Source of the DNA: Fodinibius salsisoli
GTDB taxonomy: Bacteria > Bacteroidota > Rhodothermia > Balneolales > Balneolaceae
Assembly (NCBI RefSeq): GCF_026229185.1
Contig: NZ_JAGGJA010000001.1
Location: forward strand, 434,001 to 498,000
DNA length: 64,000 nucleotides
Direction of reading: 5' to 3'
How positions within the stretch are numbered: position 1 is the first letter of the stretch; the number at the start of each line of letters is the position of its first letter. Both the position numbers and the translations under genes were made by a program. Under the pieces are notes generated by a model that did not search any database, was not told the origin of the DNA, and saw only the letters and a list, made by a program, of their open reading frames with translations. Positions 43,978 through 53,290 of this stretch are shown piece by piece.

Positions 43978-44003
43978 TGTTTTAAGCGTGGATGCTTAAA
44001 ACA
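43978..44003. repeat. 10-bp perfect inverted repeat
   Basis: TGTTTTAAGC (43978-43987) and GCTTAAAACA (43994-44003) are perfect arms with a 6-base spacer. Direct words CGCATAAC and GGCATAAC flank it. The gap 43871-44099 has nothing else that I can name. The arms lack a T-run for a terminator. Confidence 0.5.
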
Positions 44004-44099
44004 GCGAACGGCATAACAAGTAATGGGGACAGCATGGAAGCTATCTTACTTTTTTAGAACGTCTGTGGATTTTAACCATACCAATATCTCCGCTACTCA

Positions 44100-44807
44100 T
44101 TACTTTATAGCCCCAAAAGCGGCAAAACAGCTATTTTTGTGCAAGACCTCTACCGTTTTAAATCCAACAGATTGCAACAGATTAAGCTGAAACATCAGGG
44201 GTTTGGGAGAATCTTCTTTGTCGATATAGGCAAAAACCTTATCTCGGTAGGCCTCGTCTTCTAAATCAACTAAATATGCTCCGTACCGCTCCCACATATG
44301 TTGATGAACCTCGGGACTGCTATGCTGTATCAGGTCAGATATCCACAGGGAACCACCCGGTTTTAAGCTTTTATAGAGCTTCCGAAACACCTGTTCCCAC
44401 TCCTCGTCACTGCGAAGGTGGTGGAGCACGGCCGCTGCCATAATGATATCAAAAGAGGCTTCTTCAAAGTTGCATTCCCGAATATCCGACTGGATGGTAT
44501 GGATCGTTCCGGATGTTGCAGGGGCTATTCGCTCTTCTGCTCGTTCAAGCATTGGCTGGCTCAGATCAACAAGCGTTGCGTTTACTTCTGGAAGCTTTCC
44601 CAGCAGTTGCAACGTATAATTTCCCGCGCCGCACCCGACGTCTAGGACATCTGTAGCCTTGGGGTTAACTTGAGCAGCAGCTTCGGTAATCAAGTCCAAC
44701 ACCAGGGGAGCGTCAATGGTAGCTGACTGTCCCGTCGCAAGGTTAGAAAACCTTTCTACATCATTATCAAAGCGCTGGCGAATTTCGTCAACCGAGGATT
44801 TTCCCAT
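44100..44807 (-). CDS. class I SAM-dependent methyltransferase
   Basis: This 235-residue protein has the SAM-binding Rossmann motif VLDVGCGAGNYTLQLL near residue 60, acidic NATLVDLS as motif II, and DIIMAAAVLHHLRSDEEWEQVFRKLYKSLKPGG for the later motifs. It is of the UbiE/Tam-like small-molecule type; the acceptor is unknown. It lies 82 bp downstream of metK, on the same strand, so its cofactor supplier is next door; whether they share a transcript is open. Confidence 0.93.
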   Translation of the reverse strand: MGKSSVDEIRQRFDNDVERFSNLATGQSATIDAPLVLDLITEAAAQVNPKATDVLDVGCGAGNYTLQLLGKLPEVNATLVDLSQPMLERAEERIAPATSGTIHTIQSDIRECNFEEASFDIIMAAAVLHHLRSDEEWEQVFRKLYKSLKPGGSLWISDLIQHSSPEVHQHMWERYGAYLVDLEDEAYRDKVFAYIDKEDSPKPLMFQLNLLQSVGFKTVEVLHKNSCFAAFGAIK

Positions 44808-44888
44808 ATTGTTTTCTTTTGGTATCCAAACCTAAAGGTAGGCTTGAAATACTGTTTTCCACTTCACGTCGCCTTTGACTCTGCTACA

Positions 44889-46037
44889 CTACAAAGCATT
44901 GGCAATTTCATCCGTAAAGTCCAGCTGTTCCCAGGGAAACTCTATGCGGCCAAAGTGGCCATAAGCAGCAGTAGCCTGATAAATCGGCCGTTTAAGGTCA
45001 AAACGTTCAATAATTCCTGCTGGGGTCAAGTCGAAGGTATTTTTTACTGCCTTAGCTAACTCAACATCCTTAACATCGGACGTTCCATAAGTTTGTACGT
45101 TTACCGACACCGGCTCCGGAATACCAATGGCATAGGCCAGCTGTACAAGGCATTCATCAGCTAAATCGGCTCCGACAATATTTTTTGCAATATGTCGAGC
45201 AGCATAAGCAGCACTCCGATCTACCTTTGATGGATCTTTACCAGAAAATGCACCGCCACCGTGACCACCATAACCGCCATAGGTGTCAACAATAATCTTT
45301 CGTCCCGTTAGGCCCGTATCACTATGTGGCCCTCCAATAACGAACTTACCGGTTGGGTTAACGTGAAAAATAGTTTCATCGTCAATCAGCTTTTCACTAA
45401 CCACCTGTGGGATCAGGTGCTTCATCAGGTCGCTCTTTATCTGCTTCTGGTCTATTCCGTCCTCATGCTGGGTAGAAATAACAATGGTATCGATACGCTC
45501 GGGGTAGCCATCTTCGCCATACTGAACCGTTACCTGACTTTTACTATCCGGACCGAGGTAGGGAAGCAGGTTGGTTTCCTTGCGGATATAGGCCAGCTTT
45601 CTGAGTAAATCGTGTGAATACTGCAGCGACATCGGCATATACGTTTCCGTCTCCTTATTCGCATAGCCGAACATCATGCCTTGGTCACCGGCTCCCATCT
45701 TTTTGTCGCTTCCCTCATCAACACCTTGAGCGATATCCGGACTTTGCTGGTGAATGGTCGTCAATACACCACACGAGTCAGCGTCAAACTGATACGAATT
45801 TTTAGTATAGCCAATATCCCGGATTACCTCTCGGGCAATCTCCTGGACATCAACATAGGCATCCGTGGTTACCTCGCCCGAGATTACTGCAAGTCCGGTC
45901 GTAACGAGTGTTTCCACAGCAACTCTTGATTCCGGATCCTGTTCGAGCATGGCATCTAAAATAGCATCAGAAATTTGGTCGGCTACCTTGTCCGGATGTC
46001 CTTCTGATACCGATTCTGAAGTAAATAGTTTTTTCAT
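44889..46037 (-). CDS. metK: S-adenosylmethionine synthase
   Basis: This 382-residue enzyme makes S-adenosylmethionine from ATP and methionine. It has the start [25 protein letters not shown] with the His of the active site, the ATP loop [12 protein letters not shown], the phosphate loop [22 protein letters not shown], and the C-terminal [12 protein letters not shown]. The length is normal. It is next to ruvB and a methyltransferase on the same strand. No SAM riboswitch is recognised in the 121 bp before it. Confidence 0.97.
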   Translation of the reverse strand: MKKLFTSESVSEGHPDKVADQISDAILDAMLEQDPESRVAVETLVTTGLAVISGEVTTDAYVDVQEIAREVIRDIGYTKNSYQFDADSCGVLTTIHQQSPDIAQGVDEGSDKKMGAGDQGMMFGYANKETETYMPMSLQYSHDLLRKLAYIRKETNLLPYLGPDSKSQVTVQYGEDGYPERIDTIVISTQHEDGIDQKQIKSDLMKHLIPQVVSEKLIDDETIFHVNPTGKFVIGGPHSDTGLTGRKIIVDTYGGYGGHGGGAFSGKDPSKVDRSAAYAARHIAKNIVGADLADECLVQLAYAIGIPEPVSVNVQTYGTSDVKDVELAKAVKNTFDLTPAGIIERFDLKRPIYQATAAYGHFGRIEFPWEQLDFTDEIANAL

Positions 46038-46158
46038 CAGTACTAAAAATTCGTGAAAAGTAATTGAATAATCTAAAGCCTTGAAGCTACAAAAAACTGC
46101 TTAATATTGCAGGTTATATCCCAGTGATTTTTATGGGCCAAATGTGCGGTCAGGCCCC

Positions 46159-47154
46159 TTATTCATCGTTGGGTTTGACGCCTAAATAACGAAATGCTTT
46201 CTTAGTAGCTATACGTCCTTTAGGCGTTCGCTGCAAAAACCCTTCCTTGATCAGATATGGTTCGTAAACCTCCTCAATAGTGCCCTTATCCTCGCCGACG
46301 GCAACGCCGAGGGTTCCCAGCCCAACCGGTCCGCCTTCATAGTTTTCAATAATGGCTTTCAGGATACGAATATCCATCTCGTCAAAGCCATTCTGGTCTA
46401 CATCCAGGGCATTAAGGGCGGTATCAGCGATCTCATCCGTGATGGTATTCATCTCCTGGACCTGCGCAAAGTCACGCGTTCGCCGCAGCAGCTTATTGAC
46501 GATACGGGGTGTCCCCCGGCTTCGGCGGGCAATTTCGTGAGCGCCTTTGTCAGTGATGCCCATATCCAGGATGGCAGCCGTTCGTAAGGCAATTCGTTGC
46601 AACAGTTCTACACTGTAGTAATCCAGGCGCATGTCGATACCAAACCGGGCGCGCAGTGGCGCCGTAAGCAGCCCCTTTCGGGTAGTGGCCCCCACCAGGG
46701 TAAAATGGTTAAGTTCTATCTGGATACTGCGCGCATTAGGACCGGAGTCAATGACAATATCAAGCTGATAATCTTCCATCGCCGAATACAGGTATTCCTC
46801 AACAACGGGATTTAGGCGATGGATTTCATCAATAAAGAGCACATCGCCGTCTTCCAGATTGGTAAGCATCCCCGCAAGGTCGCCCGGTTTTTCAAGTACA
46901 GGGCCCGTACTTGGTTTGATCTGAACCCCCATCTCATTGGCAATGATGTGGGCCAGGGTTGTTTTACCCAGCCCTGGAGGTCCCGACAAAATAACGTGAT
47001 CAAGCGCCTCTTGCCGTTTCTGTGCCGCTTTAATAAATATTGAAAGGTTCTTAATGACCTTTTCCTGTCCAATAAATTCTTGAATACGATTCGGACGCAG
47101 TGACTGCTCGTACACTCTGTCACTATCTTCGGCATCTAAAAGGGGATTTTGCAC
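46159..47154 (-). CDS. ruvB: Holliday junction branch migration helicase RuvB
   Basis: This 331-residue AAA+ ATPase drives branch migration with RuvA. It has [18 protein letters not shown], Walker [13 protein letters not shown], Walker [13 protein letters not shown], sensor 1 GATTRKGLL with RARFGI, and the winged-helix end [24 protein letters not shown]. The start is GTG 47154. No ruvA or ruvC is adjacent, as in many Bacteroidota. Confidence 0.97.
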   Translation of the reverse strand: MQNPLLDAEDSDRVYEQSLRPNRIQEFIGQEKVIKNLSIFIKAAQKRQEALDHVILSGPPGLGKTTLAHIIANEMGVQIKPSTGPVLEKPGDLAGMLTNLEDGDVLFIDEIHRLNPVVEEYLYSAMEDYQLDIVIDSGPNARSIQIELNHFTLVGATTRKGLLTAPLRARFGIDMRLDYYSVELLQRIALRTAAILDMGITDKGAHEIARRSRGTPRIVNKLLRRTRDFAQVQEMNTITDEIADTALNALDVDQNGFDEMDIRILKAIIENYEGGPVGLGTLGVAVGEDKGTIEEVYEPYLIKEGFLQRTPKGRIATKKAFRYLGVKPNDE

Positions 47155-47284
47155 AATGGCTGAGTTAATCAGTTAACAAATCAATAAACGACGGATAAAA
47201 TTAACTCATTATTTACAAACATTCGAAGCCTAAAATTACGTTCTCTTGTATAACTGCTAAACCCTGCTACTGAATAGCCACATT

Positions 47285-48082
47285 TCAGAAGTCGTATTCT
47301 CTTTCAGGATTTCCCAGCTTTTCATCCAGCTTCTTCAACAAATCGATAGCGGGCTTGTAATAAATGCCCTCTATAGAATAGACTTGCTCTATGGCGGTAT
47401 GAGCTTGGTTCAGGCTGTCCGTATTTATATAGGCGTTGCCTAGATACCAATATCCTTTTTCCAGGATAAAGGCTTTCGGCTCAGCTTTACGAGTCACTTG
47501 CTTAAAAGAAGCAATAGCCCCCTCAAAGCTACGGTCATTAAACTGAATAATGCCCTTATTCATATGGGCTTGTACAGCAGCTGGTTGTTCCGGATGCTCC
47601 ATGATAATCATATCATAAAACTTCACCGCTCCAGAAATATCTCCCGAAATTGCAGCCTTGAAACCAAGATTAAGCAAAGAATCACTGGGACTCTGCTGTT
47701 GCTGAACAGAACGCAGTGTAGGAGCCGATGCAAGATTCTCAGACAGGTTGATATCCTTAAGAGCCAATTCATTCAGTGACTGCTCCGTGTTGAGCTCTAA
47801 GACATTAATTGCAACAGCCACAATAACAACGGCTGCAACAGCCACCACCCACTTCCATGAGTTTTGCAGTGTATGAATCACTGCATGGCGATTTTTATCA
47901 TCTTGTTGTGGCTGTCCAACATCTTCTTGAAGAATCGACTGCACACCTATTTCAGTGTTCAACAGTTCAATATATTCGGGATTTTCAAATAAATTCTCCC
48001 ACAATTCCTGAGCCTCTTGATCATCCAAATGCCCTTTAATATAGGCATCTATTTGTTTTTCTAATTCTTTATTGCGTACCAT
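47285..48082 (-). CDS. membrane TPR protein, probable anti-sigma partner
   Basis: This 265-residue protein begins with a short helical domain (ELEKQIDAYIKGHLDDQEAQELWENLFENPEYIELL) like anti-sigma N-termini in Bacteroidota, then one membrane helix (about 77-97; WVVAVAAVVIVAVAINVL), then a periplasmic part with TPR-like repeats (AAVQAHMNKGIIQFNDRSFEGAIASFKQV and GYWYLGNAYINTDSLNQAHTAIEQV). It lies 101 bp after an ECF sigma gene on the same strand. Sequestering that sigma at the membrane is a reasonable role but is inferred. No zinc-anti-sigma HxxxCxxC motif is present. Confidence 0.78.
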   Translation of the reverse strand: MVRNKELEKQIDAYIKGHLDDQEAQELWENLFENPEYIELLNTEIGVQSILQEDVGQPQQDDKNRHAVIHTLQNSWKWVVAVAAVVIVAVAINVLELNTEQSLNELALKDINLSENLASAPTLRSVQQQQSPSDSLLNLGFKAAISGDISGAVKFYDMIIMEHPEQPAAVQAHMNKGIIQFNDRSFEGAIASFKQVTRKAEPKAFILEKGYWYLGNAYINTDSLNQAHTAIEQVYSIEGIYYKPAIDLLKKLDEKLGNPEREYDF

Positions 48083-48183
48083 ATGTGCTTATTTTTTTAT
48101 AAAAAGTGGTCATCCTCGCTTTTAAAGCATGATTTTGATGATGTCCTCTATAAGTAAGACCGTTTTCAAGGCAAATCCTTACA

Positions 48184-48729
48184 TTATAATTTACTTTTTT
48201 TTTGATAGCACTTATTTAATCTCTTTATAAGCCGGTGCTTGCGGGTCCAGGCGCTGCTAACGCTGATCTCAAATTTTTCAGCTACTCTATTGGTATGGGC
48301 ATCCGGGTGGTCAAACCAAAACTGCATAAACTGCTGATGCTTCTTTTTTAATTGCTGCAGGCACAGCCTCAGTAAACGCATTTGCTCCTTATTTAATAAC
48401 GCCTGCAACTGATTGGGACCTTGCTCCTGATGCTTTGATATATCAGTCGCCGAAATTTTTTTCTGCTTTTTTAGATACTTAAGATACCTATTTTTGCATA
48501 TTGACAGCATATACTTAATAACCTGTTGGGGCTCCCTCAATTCATCTTCCTCGATGGTTTCGATTGCTATGATCAAAGAATCTTGTGCTATATCTTTGGC
48601 ATCGGCCTCGCCGGCATTCATATGGATGCAAAGAAAAGCAATAAGACGGGGACGAATTAAATCAATAAGTTTATTAATTTTACGGGTATCGTTATTATTG
48701 ATAGCCGTCACCAATTCCGAATAATCCAT
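48184..48729 (-). CDS. ECF-type RNA polymerase sigma factor
   Basis: This 181-residue sigma-70-like factor has region 2 (about 20-90; AKDIAQDSLIIAIETIEE) and region 4 (about 125-175; FWFDHPDAHTNRVAEKFEISVSSAWTRKHRLIKRL). Region 4 is diverged, with HPDAHT before the HTH. It is divergent from scpA and upstream of the membrane TPR gene. Its targets are unknown; the secreted CHAT proteins about 5 kb away are candidates because sigma, membrane TPR and CHAT genes often cluster in Bacteroidota. No autoregulatory promoter motif was identified. Confidence 0.88.
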   Translation of the reverse strand: MDYSELVTAINNNDTRKINKLIDLIRPRLIAFLCIHMNAGEADAKDIAQDSLIIAIETIEEDELREPQQVIKYMLSICKNRYLKYLKKQKKISATDISKHQEQGPNQLQALLNKEQMRLLRLCLQQLKKKHQQFMQFWFDHPDAHTNRVAEKFEISVSSAWTRKHRLIKRLNKCYQKKSKL

Positions 48730-48896
48730 GTAGTCAAAAAATAGGCGGTAATAAGGTAGAAATAAAAAGTTCAGCTTAAGATAATAAAAACAAGCTGCCT
48801 TAATTTTAAAAATTTTGGTAGTATTAACCGGAAATATTTCCTTTTTTCATGGTGTATCGGTACAATAAGCCGTCAAACCACTTCTAATTATTGATT

Positions 48897-49640
48897 ATGT
48901 ATCGTGTTCAGCTCAAAAATTTTGAAGGTCCTTTAGACCTACTACTCTTTTTCATAAAGAGAGATGAACTTGATATATATGATATCCCCATCTCCTACAT
49001 CACCAACCAGTTTCTGGAATATATTAGCCTGATGGAAGAGCTGGATCTGGATGTAGCCAGCGAATTTATCCTGATGGCCAGCATGCTGATGTCGATTAAA
49101 GCCAAAATGATGCTCCCGCAGGAAGATTCCGGCGAAGAGCTGGACGAGCATGATCCCCGCTATGAACTTGTCCAACAGCTGCTGGAGTACAAGCGCTATA
49201 AAGAGATGGCGGAAAAAATGGAATCAATTGAAGAAGAGGCCCAGAAAAAGCACTACCGTGGCTACCTCGAAGCCGACCAGGTCGAAAAACAAGCCAGCGG
49301 AGAAGCCCTGAAGGATGTAACCATGTTCGACCTGATGGCAGCCTTTAAAAAGGTGCTGACGGATATCAAAAAACAGAATACGGTTCATCACGTAGAGAAG
49401 GTACAGCATACCATTGAGGAGCAGACAGAATATGTGCTTGATCTCCTGCAAAACCGGGGACGTACCGCATTCAGAAAAATGTGCCTGGAACTTCAGAGTC
49501 GAACTAAAATCGTGGTCACCTTTTTGGCTATTTTGGAAATGCTGAAAGAGCGCCAAATCAATTTATATGTTGAAAACGACGATCCTACCGATTTCTTTCT
49601 CGACCTTAAACCCGTGGATGAAATTATTAGCTCCAACTGA
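48897..49640 (+). CDS. scpA: segregation and condensation protein A
   Basis: This 247-residue kleisin binds SMC and ScpB for chromosome compaction. Family motifs are YRVQLKNFEGPLDLLLFFIKRDELDIYDIPISYITNQFLEYI, ASEFILMASMLMSIKAKMMLP, and a C-terminal winged-helix part with VVTFLAILEMLKERQINLYVE. ATG 48897 is chosen; a TTG two codons earlier is unnecessary. scpB is not in the window. It is followed by an M28 peptidase gene on the same strand after 38 bp. Confidence 0.96.
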   Translation: MYRVQLKNFEGPLDLLLFFIKRDELDIYDIPISYITNQFLEYISLMEELDLDVASEFILMASMLMSIKAKMMLPQEDSGEELDEHDPRYELVQQLLEYKRYKEMAEKMESIEEEAQKKHYRGYLEADQVEKQASGEALKDVTMFDLMAAFKKVLTDIKKQNTVHHVEKVQHTIEEQTEYVLDLLQNRGRTAFRKMCLELQSRTKIVVTFLAILEMLKERQINLYVENDDPTDFFLDLKPVDEIISSN

Positions 49641-49678
49641 TTTCCCCTAATAGTACTTTTAATTCCAATATATCCTAT

Positions 49679-51382
49679 ATGAAAATGAAGATACGGATCA
49701 TAGTCGTTGGTCTCTTGTTAAGTGCCCTTGGTACTGGCTGCAGTCCCACCGAATCCACCCAACAACAAGAGCCCACGCCCTCTACCGACACTGATGCGCT
49801 CATTACCTATCAAGACGAAATAACCGTCGATTTTATGCGACCGCGCCTAACAGCATTCGCCGCGGATTCTATGGAAGGACGTGAAACCGGCATGCCCGGC
49901 CAAAAAAAAGCGGCGGAGTATCTGTCTGGCCAGTATCGCCAATTGGGATTACAACCGGCCGGTGATGACGGAACCTATTTACAGAAATTCTCCCTTAATG
50001 CTAGCCGTAGGGACAGCGTTGTTTTTAAGACCTTTGCTACAAAAGAAGGCCAAAAAGAATTGATTAGCCACTCGGTGGCCAGCGCCAACTCCTCGGCAGA
50101 ATATATCCGATCATTCGGAGGGACCGACTCCCTGTCAGGAGATATTGTATTTGCAGGTTTTGGCATTAACGATCCGGACCGGGGAGTTAACCATTTAGAA
50201 GGAGCCAACCTACAGGGCAAATGGGTGTTGGTCTTTCAACAAATTCCCCATACTGCTAATGGAGACACCTTAGTTGATCCGGAGATTGGCAATCGGGCTC
50301 GCTTCAACGCCATCTTCAGCCAGGGAGCAGAAGGGATTTTACTTATTCCGGATATGGACCGCGAAGCCTTTCAACAGTCGGCAACGGGCCAACGAGGTGA
50401 GTTCGGCACGCCTTCCAACATGCGACTGGCCTATCGCGAAGGTGACTCCGGCGGATTCAGCAAAGGATATAATATTTTAAGTCCGGCAATGGCAGCCCAA
50501 TTGCTGCACCTGGATAGTGAAGACGCCTTGAACTCACACCGGGATACCTTGATTGCAAATATTTCGGATTTCACCCCTAAAGAGCTTGAATTTGCGCTCA
50601 CCCAGATTCCCTATTCATCCGAAACCGAAATTCAAACAGAGAATGTGCTGGCCTTACTGGAGGGGGGCGACCCACAGCTTAAAGACGAAATTATCGTCAT
50701 GACGTCTCACTACGATCATGTCGGTATTGGCGAACCCGATTCTACCGGCGATCGCATCTATAACGGCGCGGATGACGACGGCAGCGGTACCATTGGCCTG
50801 GTCAACGTCGCCAAGGCATTCAGCGAGGCTGCTGAAAACGGCGTTCGACCGAAGCGAAGCATCCTGTTTCTAAATGTTAGTGGTGAAGAAAAAGGACTGC
50901 TCGGCTCTCGCTACTATTCCGATCATCCCGTATTTCCGATCAACAAAACCATTGCCAACCTGAATACGGATATGATTGGCCGCATCGATAAAGAGCATGA
51001 ACAGGAGGGCGTTGAAGATTATGCCTATATCATCGGGAGCGAAATTATTTCTTCCGACCTGGATAGCCTGATCAAAGAGGCTAACAGCCGATCCGGACAG
51101 ATTGCACTCGATAAAAAATATAATGACCTGCAGGACCCCAACCAGTTTTACCGGCGCAGTGACCACTGGAATTTTGGCCGGCTGGGCATTCCTTTTGCCT
51201 TCTTCTTTACGGGCATTCACGAAGACTACCACAGGCCTTCGGATGAAGTCCACAAAATACGCTTCGAGAAAATGGCCAAAATAGTTCGAACCATGTACAC
51301 ATCAGCGGTGCTGCTGGCCAACACGGAAGAGCCCCCGGCCGTAGATAACCAGGAGTTTATTGAAATCACGAAAGGAGATTAG
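49679..51382 (+). CDS. M28-family zinc aminopeptidase, lipoprotein
   Basis: This 567-residue protein has a lipobox (LSALGTGCSP, Cys about 21), a PA-type inserted domain (VFAGFGINDPDRGVNHLEGANLQGKWVLVF) and an M28 catalytic domain. The zinc and catalytic residues can be followed in MTSHYDHVGIG, NGADDDGSGTIG, VSGEEKGLLGS, LNTDMIGRID and TGIHEDYHRPSDE. It cleaves N-terminal residues from peptides outside the cytoplasm. It may work with the M14 enzymes 6 kb upstream, but that is only an association by function. Confidence 0.95.
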   Translation: MKMKIRIIVVGLLLSALGTGCSPTESTQQQEPTPSTDTDALITYQDEITVDFMRPRLTAFAADSMEGRETGMPGQKKAAEYLSGQYRQLGLQPAGDDGTYLQKFSLNASRRDSVVFKTFATKEGQKELISHSVASANSSAEYIRSFGGTDSLSGDIVFAGFGINDPDRGVNHLEGANLQGKWVLVFQQIPHTANGDTLVDPEIGNRARFNAIFSQGAEGILLIPDMDREAFQQSATGQRGEFGTPSNMRLAYREGDSGGFSKGYNILSPAMAAQLLHLDSEDALNSHRDTLIANISDFTPKELEFALTQIPYSSETEIQTENVLALLEGGDPQLKDEIIVMTSHYDHVGIGEPDSTGDRIYNGADDDGSGTIGLVNVAKAFSEAAENGVRPKRSILFLNVSGEEKGLLGSRYYSDHPVFPINKTIANLNTDMIGRIDKEHEQEGVEDYAYIIGSEIISSDLDSLIKEANSRSGQIALDKKYNDLQDPNQFYRRSDHWNFGRLGIPFAFFFTGIHEDYHRPSDEVHKIRFEKMAKIVRTMYTSAVLLANTEEPPAVDNQEFIEITKGD

Positions 51383-51493
51383 CGTATATGGGTATAGGGG
51401 AAACAAGATTTTAAGGGAGTTATGTATGATGAGGCACGAGCGGACGCTCGCGCCATTGTGTGGTTTATTTCCTTTATACCCTTATTTCCCCTT

Positions 51494-52663
51494 TCACTTA
51501 AGCCCGTCATACAGCGTTTCCAGCAATTTTTCTGTGGGATCGTAGCTGTGGTGCCAATACATTACGCCGCCCAACTCTTTCTCTTTAATATAATCTGCCT
51601 TATGCTTTAATGATTCAGGATCTTCATATGTTACCATAATCTGCTTATCCGGATTCCACAAATAGGGGGCCTTGGCGCCCTCATCCCAATACCGGCTAAA
51701 GCCATTTTTATTGATAAATTCGGCTTGTAGTTTTTCGTAGGAAATAAATTGGTAAAATTCCTCAAAAGGCTGGTAGAGTCCATTATTTTCTGGATGTACG
51801 CCCGACCAGCTGCGCCCATAAAAGGCCGCTCCCAAGACGACTTTATTTGCCGGAATTCCGGCATCCAGGTGGCGCTGGATTGCGGCTGTTGTAGTTCGGG
51901 TCGGGGCATCCGGCGAGGACTGATACAGCCCGGTATGGTGGCCGGTGGTCTCAGACCCGACGGTAAACATATCGTAGCTCATCACGTTGACGAAGTCCAG
52001 GTATTGGTGCACCTCACCCATCTCGGTATGATCAAAAAATGACTGATTATCGTTACTGGCAATCGTAAGCAGATAACGACCATCGCCGGAGAGTCCGCGC
52101 TCGTTACTCAGGCTATCCAAATGTGTGCGGAGGGATTTCATCATCAGCGTAAAGTTCTGCTTGTCCTCGGGCCGGTATTTGATCCCCGGTCCCGGCTGAC
52201 CCGGAAACTCCCAATCGATATCGATGCCATCCAGACCATACGTTTTGATAAGCTCGAGCGCGCTCTCCGAAAAAATATCGCGCGATTCTTTAGTCAGGGC
52301 TGCATCCGAAAAACCGTCAGCACCCCATCCGCCCACAGAAACCAAAAGCTTTAAATCAGGATTTTTTGCCTTCAGCTTTTGCAGCCGGGCTAATCGCTGA
52401 GCTGCTTCGAGCTCATTGCGGAAATAGATTTCCCCATCTTCATTAACATGAGCAAATGAGTAGTTGATATGGGTCAGCATATCGACGCCCATATTCCAGC
52501 TGTTTTTACTGCCATCGGCGTAAGCAATAATGCGATAGGAAGGGGACTCCGATGCACTGGTCTGCTGTGCAATTCCAGAGCCAACAGACAGAAATAGCAA
52601 CAGCAAAGCGGTTATAGCGAACTGAATGAGTTGCCTGGCAGAGGAAAAAATCGAGTAAATCAT
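51494..52663 (-). CDS. GH18-family glycosidase (chitinase-like)
   Basis: This 389-residue protein has a signal peptide (ALLLLFLSVGSGIAQQ) and a GH18 barrel. The catalytic DxxDxDxE motif is YGLDGIDIDWEFPG with Glu152 as the acid. Other family segments are KLLVSVGGWGADGFSD, VNVMSYDMF, and the C-terminal LGGVMYWHHSYDP. It hydrolyses beta-1,4-linked N-acetylglucosamine polymers such as chitin or related glycans; the exact substrate is open. It is encoded alone, next to a repeat-rich gap. Confidence 0.94.
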   Translation of the reverse strand: MIYSIFSSARQLIQFAITALLLLFLSVGSGIAQQTSASESPSYRIIAYADGSKNSWNMGVDMLTHINYSFAHVNEDGEIYFRNELEAAQRLARLQKLKAKNPDLKLLVSVGGWGADGFSDAALTKESRDIFSESALELIKTYGLDGIDIDWEFPGQPGPGIKYRPEDKQNFTLMMKSLRTHLDSLSNERGLSGDGRYLLTIASNDNQSFFDHTEMGEVHQYLDFVNVMSYDMFTVGSETTGHHTGLYQSSPDAPTRTTTAAIQRHLDAGIPANKVVLGAAFYGRSWSGVHPENNGLYQPFEEFYQFISYEKLQAEFINKNGFSRYWDEGAKAPYLWNPDKQIMVTYEDPESLKHKADYIKEKELGGVMYWHHSYDPTEKLLETLYDGLK

Positions 52664-53253
52664 GGCTCTAAAATTTGGTTAAAATGGTAATACTATTTTA
52701 CAAATATTTTTCTTTTGTTCGCAGGCCTTGGACGTAAAAAAATGTTATTGTAAATAGGTTGGGGGTTATAAGTTACAGGTTGAAAACTCATAGACTCATC
52801 GGATGAGTAACAAGAGCTCTTATTCGGTGCTAAGCTAAATCACTCATCCGATGAGTGATTACCAGCCTACTTCCCACTTGAGACTCCTCGCTGCGCTTGA
52901 AGTGACAACCCGGGTTCCCGTTTACTTGGTCCCGACACTTCGGAATTTGCTCATTCAAAAAAGTAATAGACATACGGCATTGTTTTAAAATAGAGCAATA
53001 GTTCTCTATCATCTTTTGGCCATCCCAAAAATGGAACACGTAATGTTTTTATTTTTTCGCCTTTTGTCTTGGCACAACCCCGAAAGTTTTCGGGACCAGC
53101 AGAGCTGGAAGAAAAGCCAAGAAGAATTTAACTCCTCGGTGCTAACAGATTTCATTGCCGCTGATAACGGTTTGCAGGCAGCCCCTGGTCAGACAGAAAT
53201 TCTTCCGGTGGGAGGGCGTCCCTTTGACACGTTTTTAGAAAGGCCTATAAACT
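52664..53253. other. repeat-rich gene-free stretch
   Basis: About 590 bp with no supportable gene. It holds the palindrome pair at 52794-52860, the 10-bp palindrome AAGAGCTCTT (52812-52821), CACTT/AAGTG arms around a GAGACTCCTCGCTGCGC word (52875-52904), and CCCGAAA/TTTCGGG (53079-53094). The mix resembles fragments of dispersed intergenic repeats. A 79-codon frame (53016-53255) crosses these repeats and is not taken as a gene. Confidence 0.6.
52794..52860. repeat. pair of related palindromes, possible operators
   Basis: ACTCATC-G-GATGAGT (52794-52808) and its reverse complement ACTCATC-C-GATGAGT (52842-52856) are palindromes with one central base, 48 bp apart; the second is longer, with arms AATCACTCATC/GATGAGTGATT (52838-52860). 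They lie 130-200 bp upstream of the GH18 start. They could bind a dimeric regulator or belong to a dispersed repeat. The words CTCATCGG and CTCATCCG recur in the hairpins at 43789 and 43841. Confidence 0.6.
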
Positions 53254-53277
53254 AAAAAATAAGACGTCTGCCGTCTT
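53254..53277 (-). terminator. intrinsic terminator after the first CHAT gene
   Basis: On the minus strand AAGACG, five bases, CGTCTT form a 6-bp hairpin followed by ATTTTTT (53254-53277 as read on plus). It starts 13 bp after the stop codon of the TPR-CHAT gene. Confidence 0.65.
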
Positions 53278-53290
53278 TCACTTGTCTCTT

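Noticed and set aside
43921-44020. Integron attC-like site
   Set aside because: GCATAAC boxes and a long inner dyad recall attC, but the two boxes are direct, not inverted, and no integrase or cassette array is present.
46038-46158. SAM riboswitch upstream of metK
   Set aside because: No conserved SAM-I or SAM-II core or terminator/antiterminator pair could be seen.
53016-53255. 79-codon gene next to the first CHAT gene
   Set aside because: It runs through palindromic repeat fragments, has odd composition and no recognisable motif; it overlaps the terminator region.
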